From: Streptomyces sp. NBC_01298
GTDB taxonomy: Bacteria; Actinomycetota; Actinomycetes; Streptomycetales; Streptomycetaceae
Length of the DNA: 64,000 bases
Direction: 5' to 3'
Assembly (NCBI RefSeq): GCF_035978755.1
Contig: NZ_CP108414.1
Coordinates: 5,580,001-5,644,000 of the forward strand
Made by a program: the position numbers and the translations under genes. The notes beneath the pieces are model-generated. The model saw nothing but the letters and a program-made list of their open reading frames with translations. It made no database searches and was not told the DNA's origin. Shown here piece by piece: positions 1 through 8,920 of the stretch (positions are counted from its first letter, which is position 1; each line of letters begins with the position of its first letter).

Positions 1-1334
1 ATCTGGGAGGCGTACTTCTGCGGGGCCATCTTCGTCGTGACGGAGAGGCCGACCGGGGAGACGCACAGCTCACCGATGGTCTGGATCATGTAGATCGAGA
101 CGAGCCACATCGGGGAGACCATGGTGCCGTCGCCCGCCATGTTCATCGGGACGATGAAGACGAAGAACGAGGCGCCGATCAGGACCAGACCCATCGCGAA
201 CTTCACGATGGTGTTCGGCTCCTGGTTCTTGCGCGCCAGCCACAGCCACAGCCAGGCGAAGACCGGGGCCAGGGCCATCACGAACAGCGGGTTCAGCGAC
301 TGGTACCAGGTGGCCGAGAAGCCGAGGCCGAAGACGGTGTCGGCGGTCTTGTCGTCCGCGAACAGGGACAGCGTGGAGCCGCCCTGGTCGTAGATCATCC
401 AGAACACCGCGGCGGCGATGAAGAAGAAGATGTACGCGGTCATCTTCGACTGCTCGGAGACCGACAGGTCCTTGTCGCGCTTGATGCGCGTCAGCACGGC
501 GATCGGGATGAACAGGCCGGCCAGCGTCAGCGGGACCAGGGCCCAGTTCAGCGTGTAGGCGCCGAGGGCGACCACGGCGCCGTAGAAGACCGCGATGCCC
601 AGGACCGCGAGCGCGACCTTCGTGAGGACCGCCTTGCGCTCCTCCGGGGACAGCGGGTTCGGGACCAGGTTGCTCTTCGGGCTCAGGTGCTTGGTGCCGA
701 GCAGGAACTGGGTGAGACCCAGGGCCATGCCGACGGCGGCGAGGGCGAAGCCCAGGTGCCAGTTGTGCTCCTTGCCGACCGTTCCGACGACGAGCGGGGC
801 GACGAAGGCGCCGAGGTTGATGCCGATGTAGAAGAGCGTGAAGCCACCGTCACGGCGCGGGTCCTCGGGACCGTCGTACAGGTGGCCGACCATCGTGGAG
901 ATGTTGGCCTTCAGCAGACCGGAACCGGCTGCGACGAGGATCAGACCGACGAAGAACATCGCCTGACCCGGCACGGCCAGCGAGATGTGACCGGCGATGA
1001 TCACGAATCCGGCGATGGCGACCGTCTTGCGGGCGCCCCAGACGCGGTCACCGAACCATCCGCCCGGCATGGCCATGAGGTAGACCATGGAGACGTACAC
1101 GGAGTAGATGGCCGTGGTCGTCGCCGCGGTCATCGCGAGGCCGCCGCCCTGGCTGCCCGTGGCGGCGTCGGCGCCGCCCGAGACCAGGTAGTACACGAGG
1201 AGGGCGCGCATGCCGTAGTAGGAGAACCGCTCCCACATCTCGGTCATGAACAGAGTGGCCAGGCCACGGGGGTGTCCGAAGAAGGTCTTCTCGGTGGAGG
1301 GGTCCGCCGAGTCCTTCGTCAGGCTGGAAGCCAT
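1..1334 (-). CDS. POT-family proton-coupled peptide transporter (C-terminus cut by window edge)
   Basis: The protein is an integral membrane symporter that would import di- and tripeptides with protons. The reverse strand reads openly from an ATG at 1334 to the window start, giving 444 residues without a stop; the family is usually about 480-520 residues. The diagnostic POT/PTR2 motif ExxERFxYYG is present at residues 32-41 (EMWERFSYYG), followed by many hydrophobic segments. An AAGGA ribosome site lies about 7 bases before the ATG. It is transcribed away from the two-component system that starts at 1828. The family call is secure; substrate preference cannot be read from the sequence. Confidence 0.93.
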   Translation of the reverse strand, partial: MASSLTKDSADPSTEKTFFGHPRGLATLFMTEMWERFSYYGMRALLVYYLVSGGADAATGSQGGGLAMTAATTTAIYSVYVSMVYLMAMPGGWFGDRVWGARKTVAIAGFVIIAGHISLAVPGQAMFFVGLILVAAGSGLLKANISTMVGHLYDGPEDPRRDGGFTLFYIGINLGAFVAPLVVGTVGKEHNWHLGFALAAVGMALGLTQFLLGTKHLSPKSNLVPNPLSPEERKAVLTKVALAVLGIAVFYGAVVALGAYTLNWALVPLTLAGLFIPIAVLTRIKRDKDLSVSEQSKMTAYIFFFIAAAVFWMIYDQGGSTLSLFADDKTADTVFGLGFSATWYQSLNPLFVMALAPVFAWLWLWLARKNQEPNTIVKFAMGLVLIGASFFVFIVPMNMAGDGTMVSPMWLVSIYMIQTIGELCVSPVGLSVTTKMAPQKYASQ

Positions 1335-1827
1335 GGTCGATCCTTGCTTGCTCGGGACGCGCGGCTTCGTGAGCTCGACGGCGCCCGGTGAGGTGGCCGG
1401 TACCGGCTTCGGGTGTCCCGGACCCCACGCCCGGGGGTCTCGCTCCGCGGGGGCGAAGACGAAGGAACATCCGCAACCGGGATCCACGCCCGTCGCGCTC
1501 CATCGCGCGAAGGGCCCGGCCCATAGGTCATTCACTGTCATCTGCTGCCCGGAACGGGCGGTGCGACAACAATGCCTGCCCGATCAGGGCAGAAATAGAG
1601 ACTTTCGGCTGGTTTTCGCTCGAAAGTCTCTTGGAGGTAGTGCATCAGGCGTCTCGACACCATACGACACGACAGTGCCGCATATGAAAGTACTTGAGAT
1701 ATGGATCACAGGTTGCAGTGGAACCAACTGGGTACATTCGAAGGCCGTTAGTAGTCCCCGAGGACAGATATACAGGGGCCTGTAGGCGGGCCTCTTCTTT
1801 CCCCCGCCGCGGACTACCATCACCCAC
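1335..1827. promoter_or_regulatory. Divergent intergenic region with a perfect inverted repeat
   Basis: These 493 bases separate the divergently transcribed peptide transporter and response regulator. They contain a perfect 11-bp inverted repeat (1597-1607 and 1621-1631, AGAGACTTTCG / CGAAAGTCTCT, 13-base loop). AT-richer patches follow near 1675-1710 and 1760-1775. No convincing coding region is seen. It presumably holds both promoters. Confidence 0.6.
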
Positions 1828-2505
1828 ATGACGCGTGTACTGCTCGCCGAGGACGACGCATCCATCTCGGAACCCCTGGCCCGCGCCCTGCGCCGGGAAG
1901 GGTACGAGGTCGAGGTCCGGGAGGACGGCCCCACCGCCCTGGACGCGGGACTGCAGGGCGGCATCGACCTCGTCGTGCTGGACCTGGGGCTGCCGGGCAT
2001 GGACGGGCTGGAGGTCGCCCGCCGGCTGCGCGCCGAGGGGCACGGATTTCCGATCCTGGTCCTCACCGCCCGCGCCGACGAGGTCGATACGGTCGTCGGC
2101 CTGGACGCCGGCGCCGACGACTACGTGACCAAGCCCTTCCGGCTCGCCGAGCTGCTCGCCCGGGTCCGGGCCCTGCTGCGGCGCGGCGCCACCGAGGCCT
2201 CCCAGGCCCCGGCCACCCACGGAGTGCGGATCGACGTCGAATCGCACCGCGCGTGGATGGGCGAGGAGGAGCTCCAGCTCACCGCGAAGGAGTTCGACCT
2301 GCTGCGGGTCCTCGTCCGCGACGCGGGCCGGGTCGTCACCCGCGACCAGCTCATGCGCGAGGTCTGGGACACCACCTGGTGGTCCTCCACCAAGACCCTC
2401 GACATGCACATCTCCTGGCTCCGCAAGAAGCTCGGCGACGACGCGGCCAACCCCCGCTACATCGCCACCGTCCGCGGGGTCGGTTTCCGCTTCGAGAAGA
2501 GCTGA
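1828..2505 (+). CDS. OmpR/PhoB-family two-component response regulator
   Basis: A DNA-binding response regulator of 225 residues, the usual length. The N-terminal receiver domain (about 1-115) has the acidic pair D9/D10, the phospho-acceptor D52 in VVLDLGLPGMDG, T80 and K102 in DDYVTKPF. A winged-helix output domain (about 125-222) ends with the typical RGVGFRFE strand. The histidine kinase gene follows on the same strand after a 124-base gap carrying an 11-bp tandem array, so the two form a pair. Target genes are unknown; the divergent peptide transporter is a candidate only because of position. Confidence 0.95.
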   Translation: MTRVLLAEDDASISEPLARALRREGYEVEVREDGPTALDAGLQGGIDLVVLDLGLPGMDGLEVARRLRAEGHGFPILVLTARADEVDTVVGLDAGADDYVTKPFRLAELLARVRALLRRGATEASQAPATHGVRIDVESHRAWMGEEELQLTAKEFDLLRVLVRDAGRVVTRDQLMREVWDTTWWSSTKTLDMHISWLRKKLGDDAANPRYIATVRGVGFRFEKS

Positions 2506-2526
2506 GAGCGCCTTCGGGAAGAGCCG

Positions 2527-2592
2527 GAGCACCCCGGGAGCACCGAGGGAGCACCGAGGGAGCACCCCGGGAGCACCCAGGGAGCCACCCGG
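2527..2592. repeat. Six tandem 11-bp repeats between response regulator and kinase
   Basis: Six consecutive 11-bp units with consensus GAGCACCCCGG run from 2527 to 2592. Units one and four are identical, as are units two and three; the last is most degenerate. The array sits in the non-coding gap between the two genes of the two-component system. Confidence 0.9.
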
Positions 2593-2596
2593 GGCC

Positions 2597-2614
2597 GTAT
2601 ATCTGGATATCTAG
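2597..2614. promoter_or_regulatory. AT-rich palindrome just upstream of the kinase start
   Basis: The short palindrome ATATC-TG-GATAT (2599-2610) stands out in very GC-rich surroundings. It lies about 20 bases upstream of the kinase ATG. It could be an operator or a promoter element; no regulator is identifiable from sequence. Confidence 0.35.
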
Positions 2615-2629
2615 GGCATCCTCGGAGTC

Positions 2630-3895
2630 ATGCGTCGCCGCCTGATCAACTCCACGCTCGCCGTGGTGCTCGTCGTCATCGCCGTCTTCGGGGTCTCCCT
2701 CGTCATCGTCGAGACCCGCACCATCACCAGCAGCGCCCAGGACCGGATCGAGTCCGAGGCGCTGCGGCTGGTGGGGACCGTCGAGAGCGACGTCCTGGAG
2801 AAGAAGCCGCTCGACCCCGGTGCGCTCGCCGAACAGCTCGGCGCCGGCCGGTACGCCCGGATCTCGATCCCCGGCCGTGAACCGGTCGAGATCGGGACGC
2901 GCATCGCCGACAGCGTCGTCCGGGGCACCGCCCGCGGGGAGCAGGGCGAGACCGTGGTCGTCGAGGAGTCCCGCTCCACCGTCACCCGCGAGGTGGGCCG
3001 GACCCTGGCCGTGGTCGGCGCCGTCGCCCTGCTGGCCGTCGTGGCGGCCGTCCTGCTCGCCGTGCGCCAGGCCAACCGGCTGGCCTCCCCGCTGACCGAC
3101 CTCGCCGAGACGGCCGAGCGCCTCGGATCGGGCGACCCGCGGCCCCGCCACAAGCGGTACGGGGTTCCCGAGCTGGACCGGGTCGCGGACGTACTGGACT
3201 CCAGCGCCGAGCGGATCGGCCGCATGCTCACCGCCGAGCGGCGGCTGGCCGCGGACGCCTCGCACCAGCTGCGCACCCCGCTCACGGCCCTGTCGATGCG
3301 GCTGGAGGAGATCACGGTCACCGACGACCTGGAGACCGTGCGGGAGGAGGCGACGATCGCCCTCACCCAGGTGGAACGGCTCACGGACGTGGTCCAGCGG
3401 CTGCTGACGAACTCCAGGGACCCGCGCACGGGCTCGGCCGTCCCCTTCGACCTGGACGAGGTCGTCAAACAGCAGCTGGAGGAGTGGCGCCCCGCCTACC
3501 GCAGCGCGGGCCGGGCCGTCGTCCGCTCCGGGAAGACCGGCATCCGCGCCGTGGGCACCCCCGGGGCGGTCTCGCAGGTCCTGGCGACGCTGGTGGAGAA
3601 CTCCCTCATGCACGGAGGCGGCACCGTGGCGCTGCGGACCCGCGTGATCGGCAACCAGGCCGTACTGGAGGTCACCGACGAGGGGCCGGGCGTCCCGCCG
3701 GACCTCGGCAACCGGATCTTCGAGCGGGCCATCAGCGGCCGCAACTCCACCGGCATCGGTCTCGCCGTGGCCCGGGACCTCGCGGAGGCCGACGGCGGCC
3801 GCCTGGAGCTGCTCCAGGCCCGGCCGCCGGTGTTCGCCCTGTTCCTGAGCCGGACCGCGCCGACGCCCACGGAGCCGGAGCAGACGGTCCGCTGA
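2630..3895 (+). CDS. Sensor histidine kinase (HAMP-containing)
   Basis: A 421-residue membrane kinase partnered with the upstream response regulator. An N-terminal membrane helix (about 8-27) is followed by a short extracytoplasmic region (about 30-123), a second helix (about 125-146) and a HAMP linker. The HisKA box SHQLRTPLTAL carries the phospho-acceptor H212. The HATPase domain shows the N-box (ENSLMHGG, near residue 325), a G1 box DEGPGVP and the G2 box GIGLAVARDLAEADGG. The extracytoplasmic loop has no recognisable ligand domain, so the signal is unknown. The gene converges on GtrA. Confidence 0.95.
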   Translation: MRRRLINSTLAVVLVVIAVFGVSLVIVETRTITSSAQDRIESEALRLVGTVESDVLEKKPLDPGALAEQLGAGRYARISIPGREPVEIGTRIADSVVRGTARGEQGETVVVEESRSTVTREVGRTLAVVGAVALLAVVAAVLLAVRQANRLASPLTDLAETAERLGSGDPRPRHKRYGVPELDRVADVLDSSAERIGRMLTAERRLAADASHQLRTPLTALSMRLEEITVTDDLETVREEATIALTQVERLTDVVQRLLTNSRDPRTGSAVPFDLDEVVKQQLEEWRPAYRSAGRAVVRSGKTGIRAVGTPGAVSQVLATLVENSLMHGGGTVALRTRVIGNQAVLEVTDEGPGVPPDLGNRIFERAISGRNSTGIGLAVARDLAEADGGRLELLQARPPVFALFLSRTAPTPTEPEQTVR

Positions 3896-3905
3896 GGGCG
3901 GCCGG

Positions 3906-3921
3906 GGCGGCGGGAGCCGCC
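3906..3921. terminator. Small hairpin between convergent genes
   Basis: GGCGGC-GGGA-GCCGCC forms a 6-bp GC stem in the 36-base gap between the convergent kinase and GtrA stops. There is no U tract, so its role as a terminator is only suggested by position. Confidence 0.35.
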
Positions 3922-3931
3922 GCCGCGGGCC

Positions 3932-4489
3932 TCAGTTGGCCGCGGTCTCCGGGGTCCGCGCCACCGGGGCGGCCTGCGCGTCCGGCGCGGTCGCGGCCTG
4001 GCCGTCACGCTGCTCGACGACCAGCGAGGCCGCGGGCGGCGCCGGCAGGGCCTTGAAGACCCAGGTGCGGTAGGACCAGAAGCGGAACACGGTGGCGATG
4101 CCGATGCCGGTGAACTTGAAGAAGTTCGAGGCGAGCGGCCCGTCCCAGTGGAAGCCGTAGGTGGCGGTGAAGAGGATGCCGTTCTCGATCACGAGCCCGA
4201 TCGCGCTGAACGCGACGAACAGCCCGAGCTCGCGGGTGCGGCCCGCACCGGTCCGGTCGGCCCGGTCCCGGTAGGCGAAGTAGCGGAAGCCCAGGTAGTT
4301 CGTGACGATGGCCACCAGAGTGGCTATCACGCTCGCGCGCACCACCTGGAGGTCGGTGACCTGCCGGATCAGGTTGAAGACGCCCAGGTTGACCAGGACC
4401 CCCAGCCCGCCGACGGCCCCGAACCTGGCGATCTCGCGCGCGAGACCGCGCGCACGGCCGAGGACGGATCCGTTCTCCGGCTTGCTCAT
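3932..4489 (-). CDS. GtrA-family membrane protein
   Basis: A 185-residue protein with four predicted membrane helices and the GtrA signature (FGAVGGLGVLVNLGVFNL near the N-terminus; a later FRFWSYRTWVF). Members take part in moving polyprenyl-linked sugars across the membrane or in cell-surface polysaccharide synthesis. The C-terminal 35 residues are Ala/Pro-rich and probably disordered. It is divergent from purK. The GtrA-purK-purE neighbourhood is also seen in mycobacteria, which supports the call. The specific lipid-sugar substrate is unknown. Confidence 0.9.
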   Translation of the reverse strand: MSKPENGSVLGRARGLAREIARFGAVGGLGVLVNLGVFNLIRQVTDLQVVRASVIATLVAIVTNYLGFRYFAYRDRADRTGAGRTRELGLFVAFSAIGLVIENGILFTATYGFHWDGPLASNFFKFTGIGIATVFRFWSYRTWVFKALPAPPAASLVVEQRDGQAATAPDAQAAPVARTPETAAN

Positions 4490-4628
4490 ATGAGGCTCAG
4501 TCCTGTCTTCGGGGCCCCCGTATGAGGCGTCACACGTCTACTCCACACGTTTGACCCGTGCGCGCCCATGCTAAGTGTCGCCCCATCGGTACGTCTGCGC
4601 CTTCGGACACCGTGCGACACACGGCACA

Positions 4629-4672
4629 CCCGCCGCGCTCCCGCCGCGCTCCCGCCCCGCTCCCGCCGCGCG
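4629..4672. repeat. Four tandem 11-bp repeats upstream of purK
   Basis: Four units with consensus CCCGCCGCGCT run at 4629-4639, 4640-4650, 4651-4661 and 4662-4672. The first two are identical; the third has one change and the fourth differs only in its last base. The last unit forms a hairpin with 4676-4683 (CCCGCCGC / GCGGCGGG). The array lies in the divergent GtrA/purK promoter region. Confidence 0.85.
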
Positions 4673-4746
4673 CGAGCGGCGGGTACCGGCCAGGGCCGTC
4701 CCCGGGTGGGTCCGGATGGCGGAATACCGCCGGATACCCTGGAGGA

Positions 4747-5886
4747 GTGACGTTCCCGGTAGTCGGCATGGTCGGCGGCGGACAGCTCGCCCGCATGACC
4801 CACGAGGCGGGTATCCCCCTCGGCATCAGATTCAAGATCCTCAGTGACACCCCACAGGACTCGGCGGCCCAGGTCGTGAGCGACGTCGTCATCGGCGACT
4901 ATCGCGATCTGGAGACCCTGCGCGCCTTCGCGCGCGGCTGTGACGTGATCACCTTCGACCACGAGCACGTGCCCATCGCGCACCTGCGGGCCCTGGAAGC
5001 CGACGGCATCTCCGTCCGCCCGGGGCCCGACGCGTTGGTGCACGCCGCGGACAAGGGGGTGATGCGCGCCAAGCTCGACGCGATCGGCGCGCCCAGCCCC
5101 CGCCACCGGATCGTGAGCGATCCGGCGGACGCGGCCGCCTTCGCCGAAGAGGTCGGCGGGTTCCCCGTCATCCTCAAGACGGTGCGCGGCGGGTACGACG
5201 GAAAGGGCGTGTGGTTCGTCCGCACGCCGGCGGACGCCGAGGCCCCGTTCAAGGCGGGCGTCCCGGTCCTGGCCGAGGAGAAGGTGGACTTCGTCCGCGA
5301 GCTCGCGGCCAACATCGTCCGCTCCCCGCACGGCCAGGCCGTGTCCTATCCCGTAGTGGAGTCCATCCAGGTCGACGGGGTCTGCGACACGGTCATCGCC
5401 CCCGCCCCGAACCTCTCGGAGGCCCTGGCCGGCGAGGCCCAGGCCCTGGCCCTGCGCATCGCCAAGGAACTCGACGTGACCGGCCACCTGGCCGTGGAGC
5501 TCTTCGAGACCACCGACGGCCGGATCCTGGTCAACGAACTGGCCATGCGCCCGCACAACAGCGGGCACTGGACGCAGGACGGTGCCATCACCTCCCAGTT
5601 CGCCAACCACGTGCGGGCCGTCCTGGACCTCCCCCTCGGCGACCCGCGCCCCCGCGCCCGCTGGACGGTCATGGCCAACGTGCTCGGCGGGGACTACCCC
5701 GACATGTACGCGGCGTACCTGCACTGCATGGCCCACGACCCCCAGCTGAAGATCCACATGTACGGCAAGGACGTGAAACAAGGCCGCAAGGTCGGCCACG
5801 TCAACACCTACGGCGACGATCTGGACGATGTGCTGGAGCGCGCACGTCACGCAGCCGGCTACCTCAGAGGAACCATCCAAGAATGA
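4747..5886 (+). CDS. purK: N5-carboxyaminoimidazole ribonucleotide synthase (PurK)
   Basis: PurK is an ATP-grasp enzyme of purine synthesis that carboxylates 5-aminoimidazole ribonucleotide with bicarbonate and ATP. The 379-residue product begins with the family's nucleotide-binding strand, [13 protein letters not shown], and has the ATP-grasp segment [16 protein letters not shown] and the late motif [16 protein letters not shown] chose the GTG at 4747 because the family starts only a few residues before GGGQL. The GGAGG at 4741-4745 is unusually close to this start, so a slightly different start is possible. The stop overlaps purE by four bases (ATGA), indicating translational coupling. Confidence 0.95.
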   Translation: MTFPVVGMVGGGQLARMTHEAGIPLGIRFKILSDTPQDSAAQVVSDVVIGDYRDLETLRAFARGCDVITFDHEHVPIAHLRALEADGISVRPGPDALVHAADKGVMRAKLDAIGAPSPRHRIVSDPADAAAFAEEVGGFPVILKTVRGGYDGKGVWFVRTPADAEAPFKAGVPVLAEEKVDFVRELAANIVRSPHGQAVSYPVVESIQVDGVCDTVIAPAPNLSEALAGEAQALALRIAKELDVTGHLAVELFETTDGRILVNELAMRPHNSGHWTQDGAITSQFANHVRAVLDLPLGDPRPRARWTVMANVLGGDYPDMYAAYLHCMAHDPQLKIHMYGKDVKQGRKVGHVNTYGDDLDDVLERARHAAGYLRGTIQE

Positions 5887-6419
5887 GCACCTCCGCAGCA
5901 GCTCCCGTCATCGGCATCGTCATGGGTTCGGACTCCGACTGGCCCGTCATGGAGGCCGCCGCCCAGGCCCTCGACGAGTTCGAGATCCCCTACGAGGTGG
6001 ACGTGCTCTCCGCGCACCGGATGCCGCGCGAGATGATCGCGTACGGGGAGCGGGCCGACGGACGCGGCCTCAAGGCGATCATCGCGGGCGCGGGCGGCGC
6101 CGCCCACCTGCCCGGGATGCTCGCCTCGGTCACCCCGCTGCCGGTCATCGGCGTGCCCGTCCCGCTGAAGTACCTCGACGGCATGGACTCCCTGATGTCG
6201 ATCGTCCAGATGCCGGCCGGGATCCCCGTCGCCACCGTCTCGATCGCCGGTGCCCGCAACGCCGGGCTGCTCGCCGTACGGATGCTGGCCGCGCACGACC
6301 CGGAGCTGCGGGCCCGTATGAACGACTTCCTCCAGGACCTGAACGACCAGGCCACCGAGAAGGGCAAGCGGCTGCGTACGAAGGTCGCGGGGCAGGACTC
6401 CTTCGGATTCGGCAAGTGA
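5883..6419 (+). CDS. purE: N5-carboxyaminoimidazole ribonucleotide mutase (PurE)
   Basis: PurE class I moves the carboxylate made by PurK from N5 to C4 of the imidazole ring. The product is 178 residues with the family core: [13 protein letters not shown] near the N-terminus, the catalytic-histidine motif [17 protein letters not shown], and the substrate loop [20 protein letters not shown]. It overlaps purK upstream (ATGA) and the dipeptidase downstream (GTGA), so the three are probably one transcript. Confidence 0.97.
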   Translation: MSTSAAAPVIGIVMGSDSDWPVMEAAAQALDEFEIPYEVDVLSAHRMPREMIAYGERADGRGLKAIIAGAGGAAHLPGMLASVTPLPVIGVPVPLKYLDGMDSLMSIVQMPAGIPVATVSIAGARNAGLLAVRMLAAHDPELRARMNDFLQDLNDQATEKGKRLRTKVAGQDSFGFGK

Positions 6420-7627
6420 CCCCCGGCAGCGCCGCGGGGGCCGCGGACGCGTCCCGGCACCTGGACGCGGCGCGCGAACTGCTCGCCGAGCACCCGGTCG
6501 TCGACGGGCACAACGACCTGCCCTGGGCCCTGCGCGAGACCGTGCGCTACGACCTGGACCGGCGCGACATCGGCCGCGACCAGAAGGGCCACCTGCACAC
6601 CGACATCCCCCGGCTGCGCGCCGGCGGGGTCGGCGCGCAGTTCTGGTCGGTCTACGTGCGCTCCGACTACGCCGGGGACGACGCGGTCAGCGCCACCCTG
6701 GAGCAGATCGACGTCGTCGCCCAGCTGATCGACCGTTACCCGCGCGACCTGGTGCGGGCGCTGACGGCCGACGACATGGAGGCGGCCCGCGCGCAGGGCC
6801 GGATCGCCTCGCTGATGGGCGCCGAGGGCGGGCACTCCATCAACAACTCGCTCGCCACCCTGCGCGCCCTGCACCAGCTCGGCGTGCGGTACATGACGCT
6901 CACGCACAACGACACCATCGACTGGGCGGACTCGGCGACCGACGAACCCCGGCACGGCGGCCTGAGCGATTTCGGCCGCGAGGTCGTCCGCGAGATGAAC
7001 CGGATCGGCATGCTGGTCGACCTCTCGCACGTCGCCGCGACCACGATGCGCGACGCGCTCGCGGTCACGGCCGCGCCGGTGGTCTTCTCGCACTCCTCGG
7101 CGCGGGCGGTCTGCGACCACGTGCGCAACATCCCCGACGACGTGCTGGCGCTGCTGCCGGCCAACGGCGGGATCGCGATGGCCACCTTCGTGCCCAAGTT
7201 CATCCTCCCGGCAGCCGTCGAGTGGACCCTGGCGGCCGACGAGAACCTGCGCGCGCACGGCCACCACCACCTCGACACGACCCCGGCGGCGATGGCCCTG
7301 CACCGGGCCTTCGAGGAGGCGCGCCCGCGCCCGGTGGCCACGGCCGCCACGGTCGCCGACCACCTCGACCACATGCGCGAGGTGGCCGGCGTCGACCACA
7401 TCGGCATCGGCGGGGACTACGACGGCACCGCCTTCACCCCGGCCGGGCTGGACGACGTGGCCGGGTACCCCAACCTGGTCGCCGAACTGCTGGCACGCCG
7501 CTGGTCGAAGGCCGACCTGGCCAAGCTGACCTGGTCGAACGCGGTACGGACGCTGCGCGACGCCGAGGCGGTGGCGCGCGAGCAGTCGGCCTCCCGGGGC
7601 CCGTCCAACGCGGTGCTCCAGGCCTGA
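6416..7627 (+). CDS. Membrane dipeptidase, peptidase family M19 (renal dipeptidase-like)
   Basis: A binuclear zinc dipeptidase of 403 residues. All metal ligands of the family can be placed: H32 and D34 in VDGHND, the bridging E137 in GAEGGHS, H205 in DLSHV, H226 in FSHSSARA, and the catalytic D334 in GIGGDYDG. The GTG at 6416 overlaps the purE stop and gives the usual family length. From memory, the S. coelicolor counterpart at this locus (Sco3058) has been characterised structurally and acts on L-D dipeptides. Substrates here are inferred by homology. A degenerate paralogue follows. Confidence 0.94.
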   Translation: MTPGSAAGAADASRHLDAARELLAEHPVVDGHNDLPWALRETVRYDLDRRDIGRDQKGHLHTDIPRLRAGGVGAQFWSVYVRSDYAGDDAVSATLEQIDVVAQLIDRYPRDLVRALTADDMEAARAQGRIASLMGAEGGHSINNSLATLRALHQLGVRYMTLTHNDTIDWADSATDEPRHGGLSDFGREVVREMNRIGMLVDLSHVAATTMRDALAVTAAPVVFSHSSARAVCDHVRNIPDDVLALLPANGGIAMATFVPKFILPAAVEWTLAADENLRAHGHHHLDTTPAAMALHRAFEEARPRPVATAATVADHLDHMREVAGVDHIGIGGDYDGTAFTPAGLDDVAGYPNLVAELLARRWSKADLAKLTWSNAVRTLRDAEAVAREQSASRGPSNAVLQA

Positions 7628-7833
7628 GGCCGAGCAGCCCCGCCGCTTCCCGGCCGGCCGCCCGGCGGATCCGGCGTACGGGCCGTGACCAGCGCACATC
7701 TGCGCCGGTTACACCCGAACGCCACATCCGCCGGGCGCCTCCGGCGTCCCACATGTCACGGTGGCAACATCTTCCCTGCTTCTCTCCCGCTGCTTTTCGC
7801 AACGACACAGCCGCCGAGACCGGAGCGCACGCC

Positions 7834-8913
7834 ATGGCCGACCTGCAGGACGAACCGCACACGAACCCGGTGGCCCCCGTGGGTCCCGGCTCCCTAGGAG
7901 CCGAGGATCCCACCGGCACGTTGCTCCCGGGCGCCCTGGACCGGGCCGCCGCACTGCTCAGCGTCCATCCCGTCGCGGATGGCAGCAACACCCTCGTCTG
8001 GACCCTTCGGACCAGTCCGTACCACGACATCGAGACCTCGGACGCGGGCATCGACACCGACATCCCGCGGCTGCGCGCCGGGGGAGTGGGGGCCCAGTTC
8101 TGGTCGCTGCTCATGCCGCGCGAGGCCGCCGCCACCGATCAGGTGGTGTCCGACACCCTCGAACAGATCGACGAGGCCCTGGCCCTGATGCGCCGGTACC
8201 CCGACAGCCTCTGCCTCGCGCTGACCGCCGACGACCTGGCGGACGCCCGGAACCGGGGCCGCATCGCCTCGTTCCTCGGCCCCGTACCCGGGCGCACCCT
8301 GACGGACTCGCTGGGCGCGCTGCGCGCCTTCCACGCGCTGGGCGTACGGATCCTCGCGCCGGCCGGGGCCCCCTGGGCGATGGAGGGACTGACCGCCTTC
8401 GGCCACGAGGTGGTCAAGGAGATGAACCTGCTGGCGATGCTGCTGGACCTCAGGGGCTGCCCGCCCGCACCGGCCTGCCAGCTCGCCGCGGCCTCCAAGG
8501 CACCGGTGATCATCTCGCACACCGGGGCGGCCGCCCTCAATCCGCACCCGGACAACGTGACCGACGAGGTGCTGCTCGCGCTGCGCGCGGCGAACGGCCT
8601 GGCGATGGTCAGCTTCGACACCGCGCTCACCGGGGATTCCCTGCACGCGGTCGCGGACCACGTGGAGCACGTACGAGCCGTCGCGGGCCCCCACTGCGTG
8701 GGCCTGGGCGCCGGCTTCGGCGCCGAGCCGGGCATCAGCCGGCCGACGGGACTGACGGACCCCTCGGGCTATCCGCGGCTGATCGCGGAACTCCTGGAGC
8801 GGGGCTGGCCGGAGACCGACCTCGCCCTGCTCACCTGGGGCAACGCCCAGCGGGTGGTGCGCGACGCGGAGTTCACGGCCCGCGCGGCCCAGCACCGCAG
8901 GGCCGCCTCCTGA
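7834..8913 (+). CDS. Degenerate M19 dipeptidase paralogue, probably catalytically inactive
   Basis: This 359-residue protein aligns along its length with the preceding dipeptidase (shared [31 protein letters not shown]-like segments) but has lost most catalytic residues. HND becomes SNT (51-53), GAEGGHS becomes GPVPGRT, DLSH becomes DLRG, and GGDYDG becomes GAGFGA; only the SHS-type histidine survives (IISHTG). The reading frame is intact with an ordinary ATG, so it looks maintained rather than decaying. It may be a binding or regulatory pseudoenzyme; the function is unknown. It probably arose by tandem duplication. Confidence 0.85.
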   Translation: MADLQDEPHTNPVAPVGPGSLGAEDPTGTLLPGALDRAAALLSVHPVADGSNTLVWTLRTSPYHDIETSDAGIDTDIPRLRAGGVGAQFWSLLMPREAAATDQVVSDTLEQIDEALALMRRYPDSLCLALTADDLADARNRGRIASFLGPVPGRTLTDSLGALRAFHALGVRILAPAGAPWAMEGLTAFGHEVVKEMNLLAMLLDLRGCPPAPACQLAAASKAPVIISHTGAAALNPHPDNVTDEVLLALRAANGLAMVSFDTALTGDSLHAVADHVEHVRAVAGPHCVGLGAGFGAEPGISRPTGLTDPSGYPRLIAELLERGWPETDLALLTWGNAQRVVRDAEFTARAAQHRRAAS

Positions 8914-8920
8914 GCGGGAG

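Noticed and set aside
2527..2592. CRISPR array
   Set aside because: Repeats are 11 bp, directly adjacent and without spacers; the same applies to the other tandem arrays in this window.
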